A stretch of 64,000 nucleotides of DNA from Pedobacter sp. JY14-1. GTDB taxonomy: Bacteria; Bacteroidota; Bacteroidia; Sphingobacteriales; Sphingobacteriaceae. Under the pieces are notes generated by a model. That model was not told the origin of the DNA, did not search any database, and saw only the letters and a list, made by a program, of their open reading frames with translations. The stretch covers positions 434,001-498,000 of the forward strand of contig NZ_JARJHU010000008.1 in NCBI RefSeq assembly GCF_029269825.1, written 5' to 3'. A program made the position numbers and the translations under genes. Positions 44,872 through 54,165 of this stretch are shown here, one piece after another (the stretch's first letter is position 1; each line of letters opens with the position of its first letter).

Positions 44872-46491
44872 TTAAAAATCAGTATAAAGATTGCGGAATG
44901 AAGATCGGATACCAATATTGAAAAAGTGTTGTTTATCGTTATACTGATTGTTCTTTTCTTGTCTCCAAACGTACCCCAACTCCAACCTGAGGTTATTCTT
45001 GGGGTTCAGCACGTATGCAAGCTTCGCGTCGGCGTAGAAGAAGTTGGTCTTTAGACCATTGCCCGTGAATATTCCTTCATCGCTAACGCGTGTATCATAG
45101 CTCTTATAGATGTTCTTTCCAAAGTTAAGACTATCGGTATCTAAGCCATAAATCGCAGTATTCGCCTGCAATCGAAGGTCGAAACGCTTGTACCTGTAAT
45201 TTACAATGGCCAAAAACTCCCTGAAATTGGCACCGAAAGGATGTGCCAGTGGCTGATTGTAGTGCCCATAGTTGGTAAAATGCTCCTTTGACGAATAAGA
45301 ATAGGGTCGCGCGGTGTTGAATTCCAGTTGAGCATTCAGCCTTTCGATCTTAAAAAGATCAAACCCTTTTATCCCGAGTTGCTCGCCGTGCTTGGTGGCC
45401 CAGTGTCCTTTGCCGGAAAAGAAATCCTTGCCCCGGAATTCGTTGAGCATAAACTGTCCGTAAATAACATAACGATCGGCAATCTTATAGCTTGCATTCA
45501 AACCAACGAGGACCTTATCCGGTGAGCCATTAGCAAATTCAACTGGCCGGGCAAACACAAGTGGGTTGACGTAGCTGAAATCGAAGCCCCTGGGTTGCCA
45601 CATGACATTTTCGAATAAGCCAATACTTAATTTTTTAGTGGCATTCCAGCTTAGATAATGGAAAATGGCGTTTTTCTTTGGATAAGGATTGTCTTCGCCA
45701 AGAAGCTCTTTGTCGAAATGATCATAAAAATCAATCAACTGTGCATACATAGCCATGTACCGGACGTTTCCGAGACTGGCGGTAACTTTGAAAAACGGAT
45801 AATTGAAGGCATTGTCAGAAAGCAAAAGCGAACGATATCCGTCTCCTATAAAGTTTTTATCATAGCCGAGTTGAAAGTTGACATATTTAGATGGTGTGTA
45901 CGATAAGGTGCCTCCGGCGTACCCGTAATCAAAGCCGTCCTTACCATAGCCCCTGGCTAATCCTTGTCCGGGTATAACCCTGTTTTCAACAGCAAACCTG
46001 GTAAAGTAATCTGCAAAACGGCCCTGATCTTCAAAAAAATGCGAAGTAAAGGCGAATTGCCGGCCAATAGTGCCGCCAAGTTCCAGCCCCCTTGTATTGG
46101 TCCACAGCGTCTTCCGGCCATCGCTGCCAATCTGCAGGTCGGGTAAGAAATCAAGATAGAACGTGTAGTCATCCTGGTTTACTTCTACCAGGTGCTGAGT
46201 AAAAAGCTTCCGAAAGACCCAGTTTTTAGATTGCCAGGCTTTAGCTTCAGGGTAAAGACTCGTGTATAGGCTATCACGCGAATAACTGGCACCAATTTCT
46301 TGGCTGAACAAAGGGCTTAGGGCCGGATGAATCGCAGCTGTAGTATCAAAATAAATTTGCCTGCCTAATTTGAGGTTGAGATCACGACCTAACGGTAATA
46401 GCTGTGACTGGGATTTTACCTGACTTGTAACTGCAACAAATAGTATACAAAGCAACGTCCTAAATCTTGCACACCCATTTCTATCTAGCAT
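44872..46491 (-). CDS. RemB/Wzi-like outer-membrane beta-barrel
   Basis: A 539-aa outer-membrane barrel with a signal peptide (~12-27, cleavage near VKS-QS). Many strands end with aromatic residues. Segments such as GYDKNFIGDGYRSLLLSDNA (~200-219), FDFSYVNPLVFARPVEF (~305) and KGHWATKHGEQLGIKGFD (~375) resemble gliding-motility RemB-type proteins of Bacteroidota. It is probably a polymer-binding or adhesion barrel, given its place between Wzi and the WecA-like gene. Confidence 0.7.
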   Translation of the reverse strand: MLDRNGCARFRTLLCILFVAVTSQVKSQSQLLPLGRDLNLKLGRQIYFDTTAAIHPALSPLFSQEIGASYSRDSLYTSLYPEAKAWQSKNWVFRKLFTQHLVEVNQDDYTFYLDFLPDLQIGSDGRKTLWTNTRGLELGGTIGRQFAFTSHFFEDQGRFADYFTRFAVENRVIPGQGLARGYGKDGFDYGYAGGTLSYTPSKYVNFQLGYDKNFIGDGYRSLLLSDNAFNYPFFKVTASLGNVRYMAMYAQLIDFYDHFDKELLGEDNPYPKKNAIFHYLSWNATKKLSIGLFENVMWQPRGFDFSYVNPLVFARPVEFANGSPDKVLVGLNASYKIADRYVIYGQFMLNEFRGKDFFSGKGHWATKHGEQLGIKGFDLFKIERLNAQLEFNTARPYSYSSKEHFTNYGHYNQPLAHPFGANFREFLAIVNYRYKRFDLRLQANTAIYGLDTDSLNFGKNIYKSYDTRVSDEGIFTGNGLKTNFFYADAKLAYVLNPKNNLRLELGYVWRQEKNNQYNDKQHFFNIGIRSSFRNLYTDF

Positions 46492-46520
46492 ATTCTACCT
46501 GCATATTATCTTAAAAGTTA

Positions 46521-47702
46521 TTAGTTTTCAGAAATTTTTTCGAGGATCTCTTCTCCAAAGCTTTTGCTATGAAACCTCTTATCAGCGACGAGTGGCTGCG
46601 CTTCACCTCCAGAGAGATCTTTATTGAACTCGTGTGCTTTACGGAGGTTCAGGGTGCGTTTATAACGCTCAATATATAATGACAAGAGCCCATTTATACT
46701 CAGTATACTCAATACGATCAGGCTAACCAGCTGAGTATTTCCGAGTTCCTGCAGCGACAAGGCCATAATTACAAACAAGACATTTACTACGGTAAGCACC
46801 AGGGTAGACTGCATGTGGCTGAGCCCCAGAAAAAGCAGGCGATGGTGAAGATGATTACTGTCTGCGGTAAATGGCGACGTATTCTTGAGAATTCTCAAAG
46901 TAAATACCCGCAGCGTGTCGAAGATGGGTATAACAAGCATCGCGACCACAAGGCCAATGTCTGCTGTCAGTTTTAACGTACCGCTAAACACTTCACGGCC
47001 CTCCATCGTATTTAACAATTTAAGGCTGAATACTGAAGCGAGGAAGCCGATCATCAAAGATCCTGAATCGCCCATAAATATGCGCGCTGGCGTAACATTG
47101 AAGAACAGAAAACCTATAAGTGCTCCTGTAACAGCTATAGCCATATAGGCCCAGCCAAGCTGCCCGGCAGTATAAAAGAAGTAGGCAAAAAGAAGGCTGA
47201 ACATGACACCAAGAGAGGCAGCCAGGCCGTCAATACCGTCGATAAGATTGTACGCGTTTACGATTCCTACAATGAAAAATACGGTCAGGGCGATGCTGGA
47301 ATAATAATCAAGCTCATAGATATTTAGCAAACCGTGCAGATTTTCGATCCTTAGGTCGGCCATGATCGCAATGATGAATGCATTGGTAAACTGGGCCAGG
47401 AACTTAATAAGCGGGCTTAACCCCACGATATCGTCCTTAAGACCGATCATGAAAAGAATAAGGCCAGATGCCATCAGTAAATTGGCCTGGGGTAGCAATG
47501 CTGTAGGAATAAAAAGTGCGGATGAAAAAAGGAAACCGGTAAAAATAGCGATTCCACCGAAGTTAGGGACGATTCTTTTGTGGACCTTACGAAGTTCAGA
47601 AGGATCATCAAACAGTCTTTTGCGAAAGGCAACGGTAATCACAGGTGGAATGGACAAAGTCACTACCAGCAGACTTGTTAGAAAGATGAGTATAAAGAGC
47701 AT
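46521..47702 (-). CDS. WecA-like polyprenyl-phosphate N-acetylhexosamine-1-P transferase
   Basis: A 393-aa membrane protein with about 11 helices. Family motifs: GLKDDIVGL (~87, DDxxGL, metal site), NAYNLIDGIDGLAASLG (~150-166), FMGDSGSLMIGFLAS (~210-223), and DSNHLHHRLLFLGLSH (HHxxxxxG, ~281-296). WecA/TagO-like enzymes start a lipid-linked chain with GlcNAc-1-P or a similar N-acetylated sugar. It is a third initiating enzyme in the window, alongside the two Bac_transf-type enzymes. The C-terminal ~40 residues are charged and extend past the usual end. Its own promoter lies ~45 bases upstream. Confidence 0.93.
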   Translation of the reverse strand: MLFILIFLTSLLVVTLSIPPVITVAFRKRLFDDPSELRKVHKRIVPNFGGIAIFTGFLFSSALFIPTALLPQANLLMASGLILFMIGLKDDIVGLSPLIKFLAQFTNAFIIAIMADLRIENLHGLLNIYELDYYSSIALTVFFIVGIVNAYNLIDGIDGLAASLGVMFSLLFAYFFYTAGQLGWAYMAIAVTGALIGFLFFNVTPARIFMGDSGSLMIGFLASVFSLKLLNTMEGREVFSGTLKLTADIGLVVAMLVIPIFDTLRVFTLRILKNTSPFTADSNHLHHRLLFLGLSHMQSTLVLTVVNVLFVIMALSLQELGNTQLVSLIVLSILSINGLLSLYIERYKRTLNLRKAHEFNKDLSGGEAQPLVADKRFHSKSFGEEILEKISEN

Positions 47703-47746
47703 GTAGTAATTATTTAATCATATCTGCTTATAAGCAAGAATGACGC

Positions 47747-47774
47747 CAAAGGTATAAAATTGAGTCGTCATCAA
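47747..47774 (-). promoter_or_regulatory. Bacteroidota-type promoter for the WecA-like gene
   Basis: Minus strand: TTG (47774-47772), 17 nt, TACCTTTG (47754-47747). The spacing is slightly short but the -7 box is perfect. It lies in the 78-base gap and would split the long minus-strand run into two units. Confidence 0.5.
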
Positions 47775-47780
47775 AAACTA

Positions 47781-48848
47781 TTAAGCGGAAAGAAATGTTA
47801 AATAAAGATTAACATATGTATCAGCCATTCCTTTTAACGTAAAAAATTGCTCATAGTGAGCGTAAGCGTTCGAAGATAAGTTGTAAGCGTTAGCAGAAGC
47901 ATGAACGCATGCCTGTGAAAAACTTGAAGGATCATCGAGCTCGAAAAAAGCAGCCTGGTGAGGGGAAAGGAGTGACTCGAGCTCTGGTATTGCCGACAAG
48001 ACAAGAGGTACTTTGAGTGCCATGGCTTCTAAAACAGCTAATGGAAGCCCTTCAGATCTGGAAGGCATAAGAAAAAGATCAAAATAAGGAATGTACCTGA
48101 AGCCTTCTGTGCGTTCACCGAGCATTATAAAACGGTCATTGAGTTGATTTTCTCGAATCAATCGAGTCAGAACACTTCTGTGTGGACCATCTCCAACGAC
48201 GACGAAAGCATAATTGGGTTGTATCAGTAAAAGTTCAATCACCTGTTCGAATCCTTTGCGCTGGTCGAGGATGGAAACCGCTCCGGTAAGCAGGTATTTT
48301 TGCTTTAACTGTTCAAGCAATTCAAGATCAGATGGCGCCAAATCAGCATGATGCACCGGCAAATCTCGGCCATTGGGAATTACAGAGCTTGATACTAAGT
48401 CTAAATGCCGAAAGGACTTGCTGGCAGTATGATTCAGAAACACAACATGATCCATATTTCGAAGTGCCAGCTCCCACATTGGTATGGCCAGACGACTCTT
48501 AATGCGGCCATGAGTAAATTCCAGGTCTTGGTAAATAGCCGTATGAAGTGTACAAATAAGTTTACACCCGGCTGTTTTGATCTGCTTCTTATACAGCAGG
48601 CAATAAAGATCCGGTCGCAGCAAATGAGAGTGGATGATGTCGAAGTTCCCGAAATGGATTGGCTTCAGGAAGCTGATTTGGGTTACTTTACAGGTAAAAT
48701 TCAATTCTACGATATCGTCGAAATAAAAAACTTCGCAATGGTGACCACAAAGTTGCAATTGACGGGTCAAGTCATTGACCATGATAATGGGCCCTTTATT
48801 TGCAAGGGAAGGTATGACAAAGGCAATTCTCATATGGTCAGAATGCAA
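47781..48848 (-). CDS. Glycosyltransferase family 4 (GT-B)
   Basis: A 355-aa retaining GT-B transferase. N-terminal half: IAFVIPSLANKGPIIMVNDL and SFLKPIHFGNFDIIHSHL (~75-92). C-terminal half: DQRKGFEQVIELLL (~195), VVGDGPHRSVLTRL (~215), and the nucleotide-sugar motif MPSRSEGLPLAVLEAMA (E-x7-E, ~262-278). It should add one sugar from an NDP donor. Its start overlaps the upstream transferase gene by 11 bases. The stretch is less AT-rich than the GT2 blocks. Confidence 0.9.
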   Translation of the reverse strand: MHSDHMRIAFVIPSLANKGPIIMVNDLTRQLQLCGHHCEVFYFDDIVELNFTCKVTQISFLKPIHFGNFDIIHSHLLRPDLYCLLYKKQIKTAGCKLICTLHTAIYQDLEFTHGRIKSRLAIPMWELALRNMDHVVFLNHTASKSFRHLDLVSSSVIPNGRDLPVHHADLAPSDLELLEQLKQKYLLTGAVSILDQRKGFEQVIELLLIQPNYAFVVVGDGPHRSVLTRLIRENQLNDRFIMLGERTEGFRYIPYFDLFLMPSRSEGLPLAVLEAMALKVPLVLSAIPELESLLSPHQAAFFELDDPSSFSQACVHASANAYNLSSNAYAHYEQFFTLKGMADTYVNLYLTFLSA

Positions 48849-49848
48849 CGATGCCCTTTAAAGCCGCTGCAAGCCTGTTAATGTAGTATTCATCGTTATA
48901 GTATCGTTTAAATGCCTCACTGTATTGCTCCAAAACTACACCCGCGTCTGGGCTAAGCTGATTTTCAAAGTTATGGATTTCTTTTGCAATTTCGGTTGCA
49001 GTCGCCCCTGCATGGACTGGAAGGGCGAATGGAGAAATGTTCAGGTTGGTTTTGAAGTCGTCGATGACGTCTGAATAGATCGGGATGACGCCATGTGCGA
49101 GGTAGGAGTTCATTTTTGTTGGTGTAGCAACACGATTTACGGAGTGGTCAGCTCGCAGGAGGAAGCCATATTTAGCAATAGCCAGCTGATTGGCAAGCAT
49201 GTTCAACGGAACAGATTCTATGACAACATTTGTTATTCCATAGGCCTTTACTTTTTCGTGTGCTTGTGCCGTTTCGTGTGTCAGAATACGGAGTGTGGCT
49301 TTATGGTTTTGCTTTTCAACAATTGCAAAAACAGACAATACCAGGTCTATCTGTTGCCAGGCACTAAGCGTACCGACATAAATAAAACTTGGCTGCCGGT
49401 ATTTTCCGGTCGTGAAGAATGACTTCTCCCGAATTTGCTGATTATAACAAGGCATTATTAAATAGTTACTCCTGGCATAACCATATACATGTCGATAATG
49501 TTGTAACATTGCTTGCGAAACAAACAGATTAAAATCTGCATGACGAAGCGTTAAGCTCTCAAAAATCCGCCAGAGCCACTTTCTCAGCGGATTGCGGTAC
49601 ACCAAGAAGGCTTCTTCAGGGGTGATTCCCTGAAACCAATTGATCTTTATGTTATGCGGATATCTGAGACCCGCAAAAAAGCAATCTTTAGCTTCTACTG
49701 TAATAATGATGTCTCCCTTGCCTATTTCGTTAAGGCTATTGACACGGCTGGACTTGAATCCGGAGCCGGCCACGGCCCTTTCGATTAAAGATATATAATG
49801 CTCGGTGGCAGGATTAACGGATCTTCTTTTGAGATACAACTTAAACAT
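48838..49848 (-). CDS. Glycosyltransferase, GT-B type
   Basis: A 336-aa protein from the ATG at 49848, overlapping the wecB stop by 8 bases; the ATG at 49899 would overlap by 59 bases. The middle has FIYVGTLSAWQQIDLVLSV (~160), a typical start of the second GT-B domain, and KATLRILTHE, then NRVATPTKMNSYLAHGVIP (~255-273), where a donor-binding region is expected. The classic E-x7-E motif is not obvious, so it is a divergent member. Donor and acceptor are unknown. Confidence 0.75.
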   Translation of the reverse strand: MFKLYLKRRSVNPATEHYISLIERAVAGSGFKSSRVNSLNEIGKGDIIITVEAKDCFFAGLRYPHNIKINWFQGITPEEAFLVYRNPLRKWLWRIFESLTLRHADFNLFVSQAMLQHYRHVYGYARSNYLIMPCYNQQIREKSFFTTGKYRQPSFIYVGTLSAWQQIDLVLSVFAIVEKQNHKATLRILTHETAQAHEKVKAYGITNVVIESVPLNMLANQLAIAKYGFLLRADHSVNRVATPTKMNSYLAHGVIPIYSDVIDDFKTNLNISPFALPVHAGATATEIAKEIHNFENQLSPDAGVVLEQYSEAFKRYYNDEYYINRLAAALKGIVAF

Positions 49849-50953
49849 ATTTCCCGCGCGTAATAGAAACAATATCAGCGGCTGCCCGGCCCATGCCATA
49901 TGGGGATGCGTCGGACGAAGTCTTAAGTGGCTTTCTCAATAAATCTTCTGCGGATTTGACAATGGCATCTTCATCGGCTCCAACGATTTGAACGCCTCCT
50001 GCTCCGAGAACTTCCGGACGTTCCGTATTTGACCGCAATAACAAAACCTGCTTCCCAAGGGCATTCGCTTCTTCCTGAATGCCGCCGCTATCGGTGATGA
50101 TAAACTTGCAGATTTTCATTAACCAGACAAAAGCTGGATAATTTATCGGATCAAGAAGATAAATATTTTCGGTTCCGCTGAGTCTTTCCCGCACTATGCC
50201 ATTAACGTTAGGATTTGGATGCACGGGATAGATCAGTTTGACATCATAATTTTCAGCAACGCGCTTTAAGGCTGAGCATATGGCGTCGAGACCGGCGCCA
50301 AAATTCTCTCTGCGATGGCATGTAACCAGAATTACGGGTACTTCGGTATCAACGTATGACTTTATATGCCGGATTTCGGGAAAAGCCTGTGATTCAATCT
50401 TACCGGTTGCATAGTGTAATGCGTCTATAATGGTATTACCTGTGATATAAATATGGTCCCGGCAAACGCCCTCGGAAAGTAGGTTATCTCTTGCATGTGC
50501 AGTTGGCGCAAAATGCAAGGAAGCTATCCTCGCTGTAAGCTGCCTGTTGAGCTCTTCCGGAAACGGCGAATAAATGTCTCGGGTACGCAAACCAGCCTCA
50601 ACATGGCATACCGTTACTCCGGCATAATAACCAGCAAGCGCACAAATTGCAGATGTTGTTGTATCGCCATGGACAAAAAGTAAGTCTGGCCTGAAATCCT
50701 TAAGGACGGGTTCCATTGCAAGAATCACGGCCGCTGTAAGTTGATTAAGGTTCTGACCCGGCTTCATGAGATTTAGATCATAATCGGGATGAACGTTAAA
50801 AAAATCAAGTACCTGGTCGAGCATCTCGCGGTGCTGCGCTGTTACACATATCCGGATATCAAAAAAATCCGGTTGATCCCGAAAGCCATGAACGACGGGT
50901 GCCATCTTTATGGCTTCAGGCCTGGTTCCAAATACAATCAATACTTTCTTCAT
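49841..50953 (-). CDS. wecB: UDP-N-acetylglucosamine 2-epimerase (non-hydrolysing)
   Basis: Interconverts UDP-GlcNAc and UDP-ManNAc. 370 aa, standard length. Motifs: FGTRPEAIKMAPVVHG (~8-23), FVHGDTTTSAICALAGYYAG (~93-112), CHVEAGLRT (~117), CHRRENFG (~213) and TDSGGIQEEA (~290-299). The usual follow-up enzyme WecC (UDP-ManNAc dehydrogenase) is not in the window, so ManNAc itself is probably the sugar used, perhaps by the WecG/TagA-type transferase at 21991. It starts 4 bases into the end of the GT2 gene upstream. Confidence 0.96.
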   Translation of the reverse strand: MKKVLIVFGTRPEAIKMAPVVHGFRDQPDFFDIRICVTAQHREMLDQVLDFFNVHPDYDLNLMKPGQNLNQLTAAVILAMEPVLKDFRPDLLFVHGDTTTSAICALAGYYAGVTVCHVEAGLRTRDIYSPFPEELNRQLTARIASLHFAPTAHARDNLLSEGVCRDHIYITGNTIIDALHYATGKIESQAFPEIRHIKSYVDTEVPVILVTCHRRENFGAGLDAICSALKRVAENYDVKLIYPVHPNPNVNGIVRERLSGTENIYLLDPINYPAFVWLMKICKFIITDSGGIQEEANALGKQVLLLRSNTERPEVLGAGGVQIVGADEDAIVKSAEDLLRKPLKTSSDASPYGMGRAAADIVSITRGKYV

Positions 50954-51804
50954 CTGAACCTTACGGCTTTAGCATAAAAATAATACAAGCAATCCTGAAG
51001 CTTATAGATAAACCAAGATATTTTCGAGACAAACTGTCCGTGACATTTTTTGAAGTATATAGCGCGGCTGGAATTGTATAAACTTCGTTTGCTGCCTGCG
51101 TCTGCAGTACTCGAGGCGCCTTCTATGTGAACTATTTTTATCTCTGGCAGAATTATAGATTTATACCCGAACTTTCGAAACCTGAATGACAACTCGGTCT
51201 CTTCAAAATAAAGAAAAAAATCTTCATCAAACGGGCCTGTCTGATCAAGTGCCGACCTTCTTACGAACATATCGGCTCCAGAGACGTAATCAACCCTATG
51301 GGGCGTTGCTGATGAAACTTTAAGTCCACTGCTCAGTGCTTTAGCAAAATATGACGGATAAAGATATTTGAAGCCGAGAGATGAAATGGCCTCCAACAGT
51401 GACGGAAAGTTCCCATAAGATATTTGGGGATTTCCATTAATATCTATTAACGAGGCCCCGCAACAGGCTACATCGGCATTATTATGCAATTCCATAAACT
51501 GATAAAAAGAAGATATGGCATCACTGATGAGGAAGGTATCTGAGTTTAACAAAAAAATATATTTGCCTTTAGAAATCTTTATACCAATATTGTTTGCACA
51601 ACCAAAACCACTATTTACTTTATTAAATAAGTATTTTATGGTTGGAAATGATTGAAGATGCCTTTTCAGGCTTTCGTCATACGGTCCATTATCAACCACA
51701 ATGACCTCAATGGTGTTGCCATGGGTGTATCTATAAACAGACTCAACACATTGAATGGTAAGATCAACTGTATTGTAATTGACTATGATAACAGATACAT
51801 CCAT
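50950..51804 (-). CDS. Glycosyltransferase family 2
   Basis: A 284-aa GT2: VSVIIVNYNTVDLTIQCVES (~3-22), VVDNGPYDESLKRHL (~36), FLLNSDTFLI (NSD at ~92, metal site) and VDYVSGADMFVRRSALDQTG (~175). The EDFFLYFEETELSFRFRKFG segment (~200) carries the EExE/D acceptor-side acids typical of rhamnosyl- and galactofuranosyl-type GT2 members. It overlaps wecB by 4 bases. Confidence 0.92.
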   Translation of the reverse strand: MDVSVIIVNYNTVDLTIQCVESVYRYTHGNTIEVIVVDNGPYDESLKRHLQSFPTIKYLFNKVNSGFGCANNIGIKISKGKYIFLLNSDTFLISDAISSFYQFMELHNNADVACCGASLIDINGNPQISYGNFPSLLEAISSLGFKYLYPSYFAKALSSGLKVSSATPHRVDYVSGADMFVRRSALDQTGPFDEDFFLYFEETELSFRFRKFGYKSIILPEIKIVHIEGASSTADAGSKRSLYNSSRAIYFKKCHGQFVSKISWFIYKLQDCLYYFYAKAVRFR

Positions 51805-51823
51805 GCCCTGGTAAAAGTACAGA

Positions 51824-53332
51824 TTATTTTTCAGGAAGGGCTCTTTTGAGCAAATTGAGGATCACCGTACGTTCCTCCAGCTTAAAAGAAAAAATTGCTC
51901 CACCGGTGACCAATACGAGCACTAAAGCCGTAAGTACAATGCGTAAGACGATATGAAACCCAGTGAACAAAAAGTAATTGAGTGACCAGGCAATCGCACA
52001 TGAGATGATCATAACGGAAATATAACTAACTGAGATGGGCAAAAGGCGTCTTGCCGGAACAGGAAACTGGAGTGCCATTATCAATGCAACCAGAGCATGA
52101 GAAATAAATAAACTGAACGGGAACAAATAGAAGCTGAATCTGTCATATAGACCGAGATTTATCACGATCATTATCAATTGAGCAAACGTCCCGAGGAATG
52201 CAAACCGGAGACCATTCTGCGCCGAAATTAAGGCTGATCCAAAAATTTGATACATAAACACTGCAACAGCGGACCAACTATAGTACATAGTAAGCCGTGA
52301 GATATCCTGCAAAATAGATTGTGACATTTCTCCTTTTTGATAAAGTAACCGCACTATAGCCTCAGGACAAGCAGTGAACATCCCGGCAATAAAAATTAAC
52401 ACCAATAAACCAAACTGATAGATCTTTCTAAACTCCTCAATGAACAATCGATGGTCATGTTTACTATAACTGCGGGTGAGCACTGGAATGAGTAACGAGG
52501 TAATGATCCCGACAAGTACTTCAAGAGGGATGTCAGAAAATTTCCTCGAATAGTCAAGGACAGATACTGAGCCAACTGCAACGGAACTTGCCAGTCCCCT
52601 TTCAATTACAATATTCAGCTGAGAGCTTAAATAAATAAAGAAAAAAGGGAAAGAGAACAGCAGAAATGGCCTAAAGTTCTGAAGCCGGACACTGGACAAT
52701 TTGAGGTGCAACTTTACTCCCCGCCTTTTTAGCTGATAAAGGAGTAAAATCAACAGGAGAATCAGGCCAACATAATAGGATATTGCAAGAGTGTAGATGC
52801 CAATTGCGTCAGCAAAAAGTACAACGATCACTAACGTAAAAAGCTGGGTGAAGAACCCAAGTACTTCGGGTATAATAAAAGAGCCGTAAGCATTGAGTAT
52901 ACTGGCGAGAAGCTTTACGATCTGTGTGAGCAGGAAACTCGGTGCGACTATCCGGATCATTAACACCAGGCTTGTAAGTTGGGCGTCCTTATAAGCTGGA
53001 GCAATAACCTGAGCAATTATTTTAGGGAATAGAACTACCGCAATGACCAGTGCTATGCTGACTAAATGAGTAAATAACAGCAAACTATTTGCCCGCTCTG
53101 TAGCAGCCGCCTCGCCTTCCTCCGATTTTAAAAAAATAAACTTAGCTCTGAATGTATCATTGATTGCTCCCCAGAGGACAGTATCAATGACGATGACACA
53201 GGTTAGTGCAAGCAACCAAACATCTCTTTCGAAATTTACGCCGAAATAGCGTGCCGCTAAAGACAGGTTGACAACAGCGACTACTAACCTGATGACTCTT
53301 AAGATGAAAATTAAAGTTGCGCTTTTCCTCAA
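51824..53332 (-). CDS. MurJ/MviN-like lipid flippase, locus B
   Basis: A 502-aa membrane protein with about 14 helices of the MOP superfamily, with a MurJ-type N-terminus (NLSLAARYFGVNFERDVWL, ~22-40) and TVLWGAINDTFRAKF (~52). In the window, Wzx-type flippases at 32777 and 61616 look different, so this one is perhaps for a different lipid-linked repeat. In polysaccharide loci, MurJ-like proteins replace Wzx. Its ATG overlaps the stop of the GT2 gene at 53329 by 4 bases. The true cell-wall MurJ is probably elsewhere. Confidence 0.85.
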   Translation of the reverse strand: MRKSATLIFILRVIRLVVAVVNLSLAARYFGVNFERDVWLLALTCVIVIDTVLWGAINDTFRAKFIFLKSEEGEAAATERANSLLLFTHLVSIALVIAVVLFPKIIAQVIAPAYKDAQLTSLVLMIRIVAPSFLLTQIVKLLASILNAYGSFIIPEVLGFFTQLFTLVIVVLFADAIGIYTLAISYYVGLILLLILLLYQLKRRGVKLHLKLSSVRLQNFRPFLLFSFPFFFIYLSSQLNIVIERGLASSVAVGSVSVLDYSRKFSDIPLEVLVGIITSLLIPVLTRSYSKHDHRLFIEEFRKIYQFGLLVLIFIAGMFTACPEAIVRLLYQKGEMSQSILQDISRLTMYYSWSAVAVFMYQIFGSALISAQNGLRFAFLGTFAQLIMIVINLGLYDRFSFYLFPFSLFISHALVALIMALQFPVPARRLLPISVSYISVMIISCAIAWSLNYFLFTGFHIVLRIVLTALVLVLVTGGAIFSFKLEERTVILNLLKRALPEK

Positions 53333-54165
53333 TGATGATGCTTTATAACATTCAAAACTTCTCTGTTCAGCCTCTCCCTTTCTTTATCAAAAAACCAGCC
53401 CCATTTATTAAAGTATTTTATCGCCGACATCATATGGATCCTTAGTAAAGCTCCGTTTTTATACGATTCCTTCGCATGACCATGGACAATTTGCGCATAA
53501 GGGTAAAAAATTGTCTTTGCATGCCTGTGAATCCGGCGGTTTAAATCGTAGTCTTCAAGATACATAAAATATCGTTCATCAAAAACGCCACTTTTCTTAA
53601 GGGCATCAACCCGTGTAAACATAAAGCAACCTGAAAGGCAAGGGGTATTGAGAATATCGTTATAACTGAAAGCATGCAGTTCATATTTGCTGTTACGCTT
53701 TTTCAGCGAAGCGTTATTTGGGAGAAATCGTCGGCCAAAAAGATCAATCGGTGAAGGCAGTAGTTTACATAACCTTTGCAATTCGCCATCTGGATATACG
53801 ACTTTGGGCATTAATGAGCCAACGTCGCGATTTTGTTCCATAAAGCTGTAAATTCCTTCAAGTGTTCCAGGCGCAAAGGTGATATCGGGGTTCATTATCA
53901 GATGATATGCACATCCTGCTTCACTTGACCTTTTAATTCCTATATTATGAGCCGAACCATAGCCAATATTGTTTTTATTAAAGATATATTTTATCCGACT
54001 GTCTCCTACAATCCTTCGTAAATCGTCCGAAGCAGAATTGTCAATTAAATATAATGTCCAAACAAGATTGCACTTCAATACACATTCTATCGTTTTCAAG
54101 ATAGATAAATCATTGTGGTACAACACAATGGAAACAGATAACTTGGCTTTAACTGAACTGGTCAC
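53329..54165 (-). CDS. Glycosyltransferase family 2
   Basis: A 278-aa GT2: LSVSIVLYHNDLSILKTIEC (~8-27), YLIDNSASDDLRRIV (~38), HLIMNPDITFAPGT (NPD at ~95, metal site), and TPCLSGCFMFTRVDALKKSG (~172). The FDERYFMYLEDYDLNRRIHR segment (~195) is the usual rhamnosyltransferase-like ED-x-D motif. It overlaps the downstream flippase gene and the upstream GT2 gene, so it is co-transcribed. Confidence 0.92.
   Translation of the reverse strand: MTSSVKAKLSVSIVLYHNDLSILKTIECVLKCNLVWTLYLIDNSASDDLRRIVGDSRIKYIFNKNNIGYGSAHNIGIKRSSEAGCAYHLIMNPDITFAPGTLEGIYSFMEQNRDVGSLMPKVVYPDGELQRLCKLLPSPIDLFGRRFLPNNASLKKRNSKYELHAFSYNDILNTPCLSGCFMFTRVDALKKSGVFDERYFMYLEDYDLNRRIHRHAKTIFYPYAQIVHGHAKESYKNGALLRIHMMSAIKYFNKWGWFFDKERERLNREVLNVIKHHH

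Noticed and set aside
48405..48881. 158-codon plus-strand frame opposite the GT4 gene
   Set aside because: Antisense to a clear glycosyltransferase with all domain landmarks.
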